7,061 bases of DNA from NCBI GenBank assembly GCA_045531965.1, contig JAZSFA010000061.1, forward strand, positions 1 through 7,061. Direction: 5' to 3'. The DNA is from CAMEON01 sp045531965 (GTDB lineage Bacteria; Bacillota; Clostridia; Oscillospirales; CAG-272). Below, piece after piece: positions 1 to 5,554 of this stretch. Under the pieces are notes generated by a model. The model had not been told where the DNA came from. It did not search any database and saw only the letters and a program-made list of their open reading frames with translations. The translations under genes and the position numbers were made by a program. Position 1 is the first letter of the stretch; each line of letters begins with the position of its first letter.

Positions 1-33
1 GAATCCGCCCCTACAGTGATATTTTTTAAGTTT
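1..33. repeat. Right end of a GGGCGGAT-stem palindromic repeat (partial, cut by window edge)
   Basis: These bases match 6815-6848 with a single one-base gap. At 6815 the same sequence is the right arm and tail of a hairpin with stem GGGCGGAT/ATCCGCCC, so this is the truncated end of a second copy of that module. Its presence at both window edges shows that the repeat is dispersed in the genome. Confidence 0.8.
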
Positions 34-99
34 TTGGAGATGCGAAAGAACCTTTTTGCAAAAAGGTTGTTTGTTGGGGTCAAGGGGTGAAACCCCTTG
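34..99 (-). repeat. Two-hairpin palindromic element, copy A (reverse orientation)
   Basis: Read on the minus strand it has the order shared by copies B, D and E. First comes a 19-base hairpin (81-99, CAAGGGGT, 3-base loop, ACCCCTTG), then an ACCCC spacer, then a T/A-rich hairpin (49-68, AACCTTTTT, GC, AAAAAGGTT, with outer pairs interrupted by one mismatch). A CTCCAAAAACTT tail ends the element. The spacer between the two hairpins is longer than in the other copies. It lies upstream of sigG. No coding potential is apparent. Confidence 0.75.
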
Positions 100-136
100 C
101 GTACTCTCGCATGAAAAATCTCCCAACCTTTCCCCT

Positions 137-166
137 GTATACATCTCCTACCCGTGGCAAATACTT
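137..166 (+). promoter_or_regulatory. Candidate SigF/SigG-type forespore promoter of sigG
   Basis: GTATA (137-141) fits the forespore -35 pattern GYATA. Fifteen bases later GCAAATACTT (157-166) fits the SigF -10 pattern GGnnAnAnT with only the second G missing. Transcription would start near 172, giving a leader of about 45 bases. In Bacillus subtilis spoIIIG (sigG) is first transcribed by SigF and then autoactivated, so such a site is expected here. The motif is short and could occur by chance. Confidence 0.4.
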
Positions 167-215
167 CTTCTGAGATCAGAGGACGCGAGACGCCCTCCGA
201 AGCAGGAGTTTTGCC

Positions 216-998
216 ATGTATAACAACCATAAAGTTGTCATCTGCGGTGTCAACACCTCGACCCTCAAGGTGTTGACGGAGAAGGAAAAGCAAGCACTCA
301 TGATTCGCATCCGCCAAGGGGACACTCAAGCGCGGCGGGACATGATCTGTGGAAACCTGCGGCTGGTGCTGTCCTTGGTACAGCGCTTTGCGGGACGAAA
401 AGAAAATCCGGATGACCTCTTTCAGGTCGGTTGCATCGGCCTTGTCAAGGCGGTTGACAATTTCGACGTCACGAAAGAGGTCATGTTTTCAACCTATGCC
501 GTGCCCATGATTTTGGGAGAAATGCGGCGGTATATGCGTGATAATGCTACCGTACGGGTGAGCCGCTCTGTCAGAGACCTCGCCTATAAAGCCTTGCAGG
601 CACGCGAGGAATTGGCATCCGCCCTGTCCCGTGACCCCACCCCCGATGAGATCGCCGAAAGGCTGGGCGTCCCCCGTGAGCGGGTGGTCGCCGCCATGGA
701 CGCCATCGTGGAGCCCATCTCCCTCTATGAACCCGTGTTTAGTGAAAACGGGGACTCCCTGTACGTCATAGACCAGCTCTCGGACACTTCCCGCGATGCC
801 AGCGATGAGTCCTGGCTGGAGAACATCGCCCTCCGTGAGGCGGTGGCGACCCTGACCCCCCGTGAGCAGCACATCATAAGGCTCCGCTATTTCAAGGACA
901 AGACCCAGATGGAGATCGCCTCCGAGATCGGCATCTCCCAAGCCCAGGTCTCCCGCCTGGAAAAGGCGGCGCTGCAGAAGCTCAAGAAGCAGTTGTAA
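216..998 (+). CDS. sigG: RNA polymerase sporulation sigma factor SigG (forespore-specific)
   Basis: Late forespore sigma factor: it directs core RNA polymerase to promoters of spore-protective and germination genes in the forespore after engulfment. The 260 residues match the usual SigG length of about 260. The N-terminus (K6-VVICGVNTSTLKVL-20) carries the ICGV(N/D)TS signature typical of SigG rather than SigF. Region 2 spans about residues 45-115 and includes DDLFQVGCIGL (66-76) and FSTYAVPMILGEMRRYMRDN (91-110). Region 3 covers about 117-165. Region 4 has the helix-turn-helix at about 229-252 (TQMEIASEIGISQAQVSRLEKAAL). The ATG has AGGAG seven bases upstream (204-208). The gene is not accompanied by spoIIGA or sigE; both flanks are repeats and a SigF-like promoter precedes it. 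Residue 45, an Asn in B. subtilis SigG that is reported to determine sensitivity to the anti-sigma factor Gin/CsfB, is Cys here. Identification is firm. Confidence 0.96.
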   Translation: MYNNHKVVICGVNTSTLKVLTEKEKQALMIRIRQGDTQARRDMICGNLRLVLSLVQRFAGRKENPDDLFQVGCIGLVKAVDNFDVTKEVMFSTYAVPMILGEMRRYMRDNATVRVSRSVRDLAYKALQAREELASALSRDPTPDEIAERLGVPRERVVAAMDAIVEPISLYEPVFSENGDSLYVIDQLSDTSRDASDESWLENIALREAVATLTPREQHIIRLRYFKDKTQMEIASEIGISQAQVSRLEKAALQKLKKQL

Positions 999-1000
999 GG

Positions 1001-1120
1001 TAAATTGTTGTTTGCCCCTGCGGGGCGGCTCTGGCTCGGGGACGTTCAACCCATGCGAACCACATACCGCGATGGGATGTAAACCGATAAATTGTTGTTT
1101 ATGGGGGTTACCGCGAACCA
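1001..1120. repeat. Intergenic repeat module bounded by TAAATTGTTGTTT direct repeats
   Basis: The 13-mer TAAATTGTTGTTT occurs at 1001-1013 and 1088-1100. A one-mismatch copy lies at 2063-2075, where its TAA is the stop codon of the transporter gene. The first copy abuts a GCCCC-TGC-GGGGC hairpin (1014-1026), and the 2063 copy abuts the first hairpin of element B. TACCGCGA also recurs inside the module (near 1068 and 1109). The module begins two bases after the sigG stop. It could contribute to transcript ending, but no hairpin here is followed by a T-run. No gene is visible. Confidence 0.55.
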
Positions 1121-1263
1121 AAGCCTCCCCCTCCTGGGGATGGTGTCCTCCTCGCAAGCTCGGGTGACGGAGAGGGTATTTAGCGGCATTTCGCGTTTTT
1201 ACCCTCTCACCCGCCCGTCGCAAAGCTGGGCGGGAGCTCTCCCAAAGGGAGAGCCTTTCTTCG
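1121..1263. repeat. Foldback intergenic element (nested inverted repeats)
   Basis: Three nested stems can be read directly: GAGAGGGTA (1170-1178) with TACCCTCTC (1200-1208), CCCGCCC (1210-1216) with GGGCGGG (1228-1234), and GCTCTCCC-AAA-GGGAGAGC (1236-1254). The left half (from AAAGCCTCCCC) also resembles the reverse complement of the right half, so the whole unit is an imperfect large foldback. It resembles small non-autonomous or palindromic repeats I recall from gut Clostridia. Between it and the next start codon (1264-1333) I see no gene; TACAAT at 1281-1286 could be a -10 hexamer, without a good -35. Confidence 0.6.
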
Positions 1264-1333
1264 TGCCTCCGCCGCTAAACTACAATCTATTTGATTATCT
1301 CAGAACTATATCCTAAAACAAAGGAACGTACAT

Positions 1334-2065
1334 ATGAAAACCATTCTCCAATGGCTCAAGCGCGAGCGAGAGGATATGAAGCTCCTGCTCCGCTCTATCC
1401 CCGCTACCGTGGTGACCCTTTTTGTGGTCTCGGTCATCTGCATGAATCTCTTGGCAAATAAGACCCTCCTCCAACTGGATTGGATTGCCTTGGACGGCGG
1501 TATCCTCATCTCCTGGCTGTCTTTCATGTGCATGGACATCATCACCAAGCACTTCGGACCCAAAGCCTCCAACCGCATCTCGCTTTTGGCGTGCGGCATC
1601 AACCTTCTCACCTGCGCCATCTTTTTCGTCGCTGCCGCCATCCCCTCAAACGCGGAGGATTATACCGCTTTCAACGACATTTTCGGCGGAACGTGGTTCA
1701 TCCTCCTGGGCAGTACCGTGGCGTTCCTCGCCTCGGCAGTCATCAACAATACCCTCAACTGGATGATCGGTAAGAGCTTTAAAAAGAACCCCGACGGCAA
1801 GCTGGCGTATGCCATGCGTACCTACGTTTCCACCTTCATCGGTCAGTTTTTGGACAATTTCATCTTCTCGGTCATCGTCTTCGTGGTCTTTGCCCCCATC
1901 TTCTGGGACGGCTTCTGCTGGACGGTGCTGCAATGCGCCATGTGCGCCCTGACGGGAGCCGTGGCAGAGCTTGTTATGGAGATCCTCTTTTCCCCCATCG
2001 GCTACCGCATGGTGCAAAAATGGAAACAGGAGCGCGTCGGGCAGGCATATTTGGAACACAGATAA
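1334..2065 (+). CDS. VUT family membrane protein (YhhQ-like, putative queuosine-precursor transporter)
   Basis: An integral membrane protein of 243 residues with about six hydrophobic helices: roughly 19-42, 52-72, 82-103, 119-146, 163-191 and 194-222. The short N-terminus is basic and charged (KTILQWLKREREDMK). Family-like features are NLLANK (38-43) near the first helix, MDIITKHFG (67-75) in the second and GQFLDNFIFSVIVF (170-183) in the fifth, resembling the Q-x-x-D-T/N pattern of Vut_1/YhhQ proteins. Characterised members import queuosine precursors such as preQ0 or preQ1 for tRNA modification. That substrate is family knowledge and not shown here. AAGGA (1321-1325) lies eight bases before the ATG. 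No preQ1 riboswitch was recognised upstream and no queuosine gene is adjacent. The gene is alone between repeat blocks. The fold assignment is good; the substrate is uncertain. Confidence 0.8.
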   Translation: MKTILQWLKREREDMKLLLRSIPATVVTLFVVSVICMNLLANKTLLQLDWIALDGGILISWLSFMCMDIITKHFGPKASNRISLLACGINLLTCAIFFVAAAIPSNAEDYTAFNDIFGGTWFILLGSTVAFLASAVINNTLNWMIGKSFKKNPDGKLAYAMRTYVSTFIGQFLDNFIFSVIVFVVFAPIFWDGFCWTVLQCAMCALTGAVAELVMEILFSPIGYRMVQKWKQERVGQAYLEHR

Positions 2066-2076
2066 ATGGTTGTTTA

Positions 2077-2149
2077 CCAGGGGCTTTGCCCCTGGACCCC
2101 ACCAAGCACCTTTTTAAAAAAAGGTGCTTGGAACTCCAAAAACTTTTAA
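2077..2149 (+). repeat. Two-hairpin palindromic element, copy B
   Basis: Hairpin 1 (2077-2095) is CCAGGGGC-TTT-GCCCCTGG. A six-base ACCCCA-type spacer follows, then hairpin 2 (2102-2131), a perfect 14-bp stem around AA starting CCAAGCACCTTTTT. The tail CTCCAAAAACTTTTAAA (2134-2150) completes the element. Order, lengths and tail match copies D and E. Compared with D and E, both stems differ by paired changes that keep complementarity. It begins 11 bases after the transporter stop codon. Confidence 0.85.
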
Positions 2150-2160
2150 ATAATCATTCT

Positions 2161-2215
2161 TTTTAAAGTTTTTTGAAGGGTTCAAGGGAAACTTTTTGCA
2201 AAAAGTTTCCCTTGG
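2161..2215 (-). repeat. Palindromic element, copy C (reverse orientation, hairpin 1 missing)
   Basis: It begins with AAAGTTTTTT (2165-2174), the reverse complement of the family tail. A 15-bp perfect hairpin follows at 2183-2214, with arms CAAGGGAAACTTTTT and AAAAAGTTTCCCTTG around GC. The CCCC hairpin 1 seen in the other copies is absent. Copies B and C face each other, and AAAAACTTT (2138-2146) can pair with AAAGTTTTT (2165-2173). GTACTCT follows the element (2218-2224), as it does after copy A (102-108). The hairpin ends 12 bases before the Shine-Dalgarno site of the SDR gene, so it lies in or near that leader. Confidence 0.75.
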
Positions 2216-2240
2216 CCGTACTCTTGAAAGGAGACGCCAC

Positions 2241-2894
2241 ATGAAGATCCTCATCACGGGCACCACCCAAGGTATCGGGCGTGCCATTGCCGTGAAGTTC
2301 CTCAGCGAGGGACATACCGTTATCGGCATCGACCGCCAACCTGCCGGCATTGAACATACAAGCTATACCCACCATACCTGCGACATCCGCGACTATGAAA
2401 GCCTCCCCGCCGTCGAAGGGGTGGAGATTCTTGTCAACAACGCAGGCACCCAAAACGAAAACGATATCGACACCAACCTCAAAGCCCTCATCCATATGAC
2501 CGAGACCTACGGCGTCCAGCCTGCGATCAAGTCTGTCCTGCATATCGGCTCGGCAAGCGCACACACGGGCGCGGAATTTCCGGAGTATTGCGCCTCCAAG
2601 GGCGGTGTGCTGGCATATACCAAGAACGTCGCCATGCGGATTGCCAAATACGGCGCCACCTGTAACAGTCTTGACCCCGGCGGCGTGCTGACTCCCCTCA
2701 ACGAGTGTGTCATGAATGACCCCGAGCTGTGGGCTGAGATCATGAACGAGACCCCCCTCCGCCGCTGGGCGACCCCCGAGGAGATCGCCGAATGGGCGTA
2801 TTTCCTCACCGTTGTGAATACCTTCTGCACGGGACAGAGCATCCTCGTGGACGGCGGCGAGGCGATCAATTATCATTTTGTGTGGAAAGACTGA
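2241..2894 (+). CDS. Short-chain dehydrogenase/reductase (SDR) family oxidoreductase
   Basis: Probably an NAD(P)-dependent cytoplasmic oxidoreductase with a Rossmann fold; the substrate is unknown. The start is placed at 2241 because AAAGGAG (2227-2233) lies seven bases upstream. A longer reading would begin inside repeat C. The 217 residues contain TGTTQGIG (6-13, dinucleotide glycine motif), D31 at the end of strand 2 (favouring NAD), CDIRD (47-51), NNAG (66-69), candidate tetrad N79, S104, Y116 and K120 (YCASK), the DPGGV loop (145-149) and a C-terminal DGGEAINYHF. It is shorter than the usual ~250 residues. The segment between NNAG and the catalytic-region Asn is cut to about ten residues, so helix 4 is nearly absent. 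The best general match is FabG-like classical SDRs. Whether it works with the downstream beta-propeller gene is unknown. Confidence 0.88.
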   Translation: MKILITGTTQGIGRAIAVKFLSEGHTVIGIDRQPAGIEHTSYTHHTCDIRDYESLPAVEGVEILVNNAGTQNENDIDTNLKALIHMTETYGVQPAIKSVLHIGSASAHTGAEFPEYCASKGGVLAYTKNVAMRIAKYGATCNSLDPGGVLTPLNECVMNDPELWAEIMNETPLRRWATPEEIAEWAYFLTVVNTFCTGQSILVDGGEAINYHFVWKD

Positions 2895-2905
2895 CGGAAG
2901 ATACA

Positions 2906-2985
2906 AGATACACGCCGAGCAAGCTCGGCAGATACGAGATACAAGATATTTCACATAATGCTATCTCATCTCGTATCGTGTATCT
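2906..2985 (+). promoter_or_regulatory. Predicted three-way-junction structure in the leader of the beta-propeller gene
   Basis: Three exact pairings fit together. P1 is GATACAC (2907-2913) with GTGTATC (2978-2984), extendable by A2906-T2985. P2 is GCCGAGC-AA-GCTCGGC (2914-2929). P3 is GATACGAGAT (2931-2940) with ATCTCGTATC (2968-2977), continued by AGATA (2944-2948) with TATCT (2962-2966). P1 closes a junction with almost no unpaired bases. The structure ends 54 bases before the downstream ATG. AGATACAAGATA occurs twice, at 2899-2910 and 2937-2948. It may be a cis-acting RNA element or a dispersed palindromic repeat; no known riboswitch class was recognised and no T-run follows. Confidence 0.5.
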
Positions 2986-3039
2986 CCCCATGATCTGCTT
3001 ACATAAAAACTCATCTTATTAGAAAGGCAGGTACCCCCC

Positions 3040-4680
3040 ATGAACAAACACTTCAAACTCATCCTCCCCGACGAAGGACGCGACATCTACGCCCCCCGCA
3101 AATCCCAGACCTGGGGCTATCGCTACGGCCCCACCCTCATGGTGGAGGACGGCGTATGCCACGCCTGGTTCGCCTCTCCCGGTGACGCCTTTGAGGCAGA
3201 CTGGTTCACTTATCGCAAGTCCACCGACGGCGGCAACACCTGGACCGAAGAACGGGTGGTCATGGCGCCTACCGCCGACTCCAAGGACTGGTTCTCGGTC
3301 TGCGATCCCGCCGTCATCAAGTACGGCGACTACTACTATATCGGCTATACCTCCACCGTCTTCGCCAACGGCGGCGGTGTGTGCAATAACGGCTTCATCG
3401 GCCGCTCCAGGTCCCCCACAGGCCCCTTCGAGCGTTGGACGGGTGACGGTTGGGGCGAGCATCGCGTGACTCCCGACGGCACCCTCCATTGGCTGGGCAA
3501 GCCCGCTCCCGTCATTTATTTCGACGAGGACTGGCACAACTGGGGCGCAGGCGAATTTTCCTTTGTCATCAAGGATGAAACCATCTACATCTACTACACC
3601 TGGACCTCCCGCACCATCGACGGCAAGGGCTTTTCCCAGACCCGTGTCGCCACCGCCGAAATCACCGATGAGAACTGGCCGGGCAAGATTGTACTGCGCG
3701 GCGTGGCGGTGGATCGTCCCTCGAGCGGCAACGATTCCTACGACGTGGTCTATTGCGAGGATAACCAAAAGTTCATAGCCCTGTCCACCGACCGCCGCTT
3801 CTCCGAGGACAGTATGCTGGCGGTGTACGAGTCGGATGACGGCCTCCGCTTCACCCGCGTGGGTGAGAGCAAGGTGAACACGGGCTGGATGTGCCACAAT
3901 TGCGGCATCTCGGGTGACCCACAGCACCACATCAAGAAGGGAGACACCATGCTCCTGGCGTATGCCTACGGCAACAAATGGGGATTTTGGGGTACCCGCC
4001 TCCACAAGTACGATTTTGAGCTGATGGAAGAGGACTTCTACAGCGAAGCTCACCTGCAGAACGTCCATCGCTCCCCCGAGCCCATGGAGGATCCCGCCGA
4101 ATACACCCCCACCATGATCTATTGCGGCAAGCCCCACTTCCTGCGGGTCAAGAAGGGTGACACCGTCACCATCCCCATGAGAACGGGCAACGTGGCCTAC
4201 GCCATGCGCCCCGTCACCGAGGGTGTGGATTTCACCAATTATGACAAGTCCATCGTGTCCATCGCGGGCATGAGCTTGACTGCCCTGGAGGTGGGCTACA
4301 CCTACGTCACCGCAAACTACGCCGACGTCCGCACCGAGTTCCCCGTGTACGTCACCGAAGAAGAACCCGCCCCCTGGTGCTATATGCAGCCCTATCCCGA
4401 CAAGAAGGTGGTCTCCTTTGAGCCGATTTGGACGGACTACCGGGTGAGCCTCTCTGCCCGTGAGCTGAAGCAGCTCCGTGGCATCGCCACCTACGAGGAC
4501 GGCTCCTGGTTTGAGCTGGCAGGTGTGGTTGACAAGGTGACCTTTGAGAACCACAACCCCGAGCTGTTCCGCATGAGAGCGGACGGCCACGTGGAGCCTA
4601 CGGGCAAAACGGGGCAGGGAACCGTCACCCTCATCTGCGGCGAGCACAGCTTTGACGTGACCGTGACCATCCTGCCCTGA
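3040..4680 (+). CDS. Glycosidase-like five-bladed beta-propeller protein (GH43-like) with two C-terminal Ig-like (BIG2-type) domains
   Basis: Probably a glycoside hydrolase or carbohydrate-binding propeller; the substrate is unknown. Residues about 15-345 carry propeller signs: an Asp-box motif STDGGNTW (61-68), DPAVIKYGDYYYIGYTS (89-105), a GPFERW-type segment, and GAGEFSFVIKDETIYIYYTW around E172, which resembles the GxGxxSVV-YYLYYT motifs of GH43-clan enzymes. D89 and E172 are catalytic candidates only by analogy. Residues about 362-445 and 460-546 look like BIG2-type Ig domains; the second contains GIATYEDGSWFEL and DGHVEPTGKTGQGTVTL. The N-terminus (MNKHFKLILPDEG) has no signal peptide or membrane segment, so the protein is predicted to be cytoplasmic, which is odd for Ig-like domains. 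The Shine-Dalgarno region AGAAAGGCAGG (3021-3031) precedes the ATG. Codon third positions are strongly G/C. The family assignment is from motif recognition, not a profile search. Confidence 0.7.
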   Translation: MNKHFKLILPDEGRDIYAPRKSQTWGYRYGPTLMVEDGVCHAWFASPGDAFEADWFTYRKSTDGGNTWTEERVVMAPTADSKDWFSVCDPAVIKYGDYYYIGYTSTVFANGGGVCNNGFIGRSRSPTGPFERWTGDGWGEHRVTPDGTLHWLGKPAPVIYFDEDWHNWGAGEFSFVIKDETIYIYYTWTSRTIDGKGFSQTRVATAEITDENWPGKIVLRGVAVDRPSSGNDSYDVVYCEDNQKFIALSTDRRFSEDSMLAVYESDDGLRFTRVGESKVNTGWMCHNCGISGDPQHHIKKGDTMLLAYAYGNKWGFWGTRLHKYDFELMEEDFYSEAHLQNVHRSPEPMEDPAEYTPTMIYCGKPHFLRVKKGDTVTIPMRTGNVAYAMRPVTEGVDFTNYDKSIVSIAGMSLTALEVGYTYVTANYADVRTEFPVYVTEEEPAPWCYMQPYPDKKVVSFEPIWTDYRVSLSARELKQLRGIATYEDGSWFELAGVVDKVTFENHNPELFRMRADGHVEPTGKTGQGTVTLICGEHSFDVTVTILP

Positions 4681-4691
4681 TCGGATCAGGG
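4675..4691. other. Palindrome spanning both stop codons of the convergent genes
   Basis: CCCTGAT (4675-4681), loop CGG and ATCAGGG (4685-4691) form a 7-bp hairpin. It contains the TGA of the plus-strand gene (4678-4680) and, on the other strand, the TGA of the minus-strand gene (4686-4688). The genes are separated by only five bases. It could help end or stabilise both transcripts, but there is no T-run, so it is not a classical terminator. Confidence 0.5.
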
Positions 4692-5534
4692 GGCTTCTCC
4701 CAAGCTTTTCATCACTGCCAGCGTAAAGAAATCATCGGTATCGAAGGAGCCTTCCTGTTCTTGGGATTCCGTAGCTTCGTCGGCTGTTTCGGGCGGTGTT
4801 TTCGCTGACGCATTTTTATAGTAGAGCTTGTTCTTTTCGTCGTGCCACCAAGCGGTCAGTGCCGCCACGTGGTCGGGGTATTGATACCCCCGGGAAGCGA
4901 GCTTTTCGGAGAAGTGGTTGATAAACGCCTCGGGGATCTCCAAACTTTCGGTGATGAACTGATATCCCTCGGGGGTCATCATCACGTTACCCAAAGATCC
5001 GTATCCCCGCTTTTGGGAAGATTTTTGATCGCTTTCTGTTTCTCGGGGAGCGGGATGCACCGCCCCGGGAGGGCAGCCCTCAACGGCAGTCCCGACGGGG
5101 CGGTCTGTCTTACACTCAACTTGACTTAGCGTTGACTTATGTTTATCTTGTCTTATCTTATCTTGACTTAACTTAGGTGTCGCAGGGGGTGCAGCACCCC
5201 CTGTTACACCCCCTGCAGCACTCCCCGTGGGTGTTGAGACAGGAGAAGTCATGGGAGACGCAGATGCATCCTCGGTCTCTCCGCTATGAGTGGTAGGTGG
5301 GAAAAATCCTGATGCCGCAAGGCGGTTTTCCAGTTGGGGAAGGATAAAGGAAACCAAGGCGGCGAGCAGCAAATGCTCCTCGTGGGCGGGGACTTGTGTC
5401 TTTCCTCCGCTCATTTGGAAGTCATAAAGCTCCCAAAAAAGCAGATGGAAATCTTTTGGTTTCAGCTTCCTCATGGTGGGTTCCCACTTCTTATCGAACA
5501 AAAATCCTGTGGTAACGTTGGGTCTTTGACTCAT
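4686..5534 (-). CDS. Putative phage-type replication-initiation protein (DUF6291/replisome-organiser-like)
   Basis: The 282 residues fall into three parts. Residues 10-78 form a compact N-terminal domain (FLFDKKWEPTMRKLKPKDFHLLFWELYDFQ, then a helical stretch to ENRLAASGFF) that resembles the start of DUF6291-type phage proteins. Residues about 79-175 are a low-complexity linker rich in S/T/P/G, with KLSQDKIRQDKHKS (121-134). Residues 178-240 (YGSLGNVMMTPEGY ... YPDHVAALTAWWHDEKN) resemble the C-terminal domain of phage replisome organisers, whose pattern is GNVxLTxEE and a final YxxHxxAIxxW. A short acidic tail follows. Such proteins normally load replication machinery at a phage or mobile-element origin; here no other phage gene is present. 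AAGGAGG (5542-5548 on the complement) lies seven bases from the ATG. The linker DNA holds a pentamer repeat and two palindromes. The function is inferred from resemblance only; an origin-associated or domesticated role is possible. Confidence 0.6.
   Translation of the reverse strand: MSQRPNVTTGFLFDKKWEPTMRKLKPKDFHLLFWELYDFQMSGGKTQVPAHEEHLLLAALVSFILPQLENRLAASGFFPPTTHSGETEDASASPMTSPVSTPTGSAAGGVTGGAAPPATPKLSQDKIRQDKHKSTLSQVECKTDRPVGTAVEGCPPGAVHPAPRETESDQKSSQKRGYGSLGNVMMTPEGYQFITESLEIPEAFINHFSEKLASRGYQYPDHVAALTAWWHDEKNKLYYKNASAKTPPETADEATESQEQEGSFDTDDFFTLAVMKSLGEAP
5059..5104. repeat. Palindromic repeat embedded in a coding sequence (linker of the replication-like gene)
   Basis: ACCGCCCCG (5059-5067) pairs with CGGGGCGGT (5096-5104). 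Inside lies a second hairpin, GAGGGC-A-GCCCTC (5069-5081). The region encodes residues 144-159 of the minus-strand protein (DRPVGTAVEGCPPGAV) in its low-complexity linker. The compact palindromic layout resembles the intergenic repeats of this window more than ordinary coding DNA. Confidence 0.5.
5133..5173. repeat. Degenerate pentanucleotide tandem repeat inside a coding sequence
   Basis: From 5144 the plus strand reads as consecutive five-base units TATCT, TGTCT, TATCT, TATCT, TGACT and TAACT, ending at 5173. Related units TGACT and TATGT sit at 5133-5142. TTGACTTA occurs three times nearby (5121, 5132, 5163). The tract encodes residues about 121-134 of the minus-strand protein. A five-base period is not a multiple of three, so gain or loss of a unit would shift the frame before the C-terminal domain. 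Confidence 0.65.
5183..5203. repeat. Ten-base-pair perfect palindrome in coding sequence, similar to hairpin 1 of the A-E elements
   Basis: CAGGGGGTGC (5183-5192) and GCACCCCCTG (5194-5203) are exact inverted copies around one base. The layout recalls hairpin 1 of elements D and E (GCAGGGG ... CCCCTGC), and a second CCCCCTGCAGCA follows at 5210-5220. It encodes residues 111-118 (TGGAAPPA) of the minus-strand protein. Confidence 0.5.
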
Positions 5535-5554
5535 GGTTTATCCTCCTTCGAAAA

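Noticed and set aside
489..1223. 244-codon open frame antisense to sigG
   Set aside because: It shadows the firmly identified sigG and continues into repeats; no motif is seen.
1264..1333. preQ1 riboswitch upstream of the YhhQ-like transporter
   Set aside because: The class I signature (a GGTT..AGCTA-type stem loop followed by an A-rich tail pairing into the loop) could not be found; only a vaguely similar A-rich stretch precedes the ribosome binding site.
3019..4647. Long open frame (542 codons) antisense to the beta-propeller gene
   Set aside because: The sense frame has clear domain motifs. The antisense frame is open because of strong G/C third-position bias, and its translation is low-complexity (G/V/H/D-rich) with no recognisable domain.
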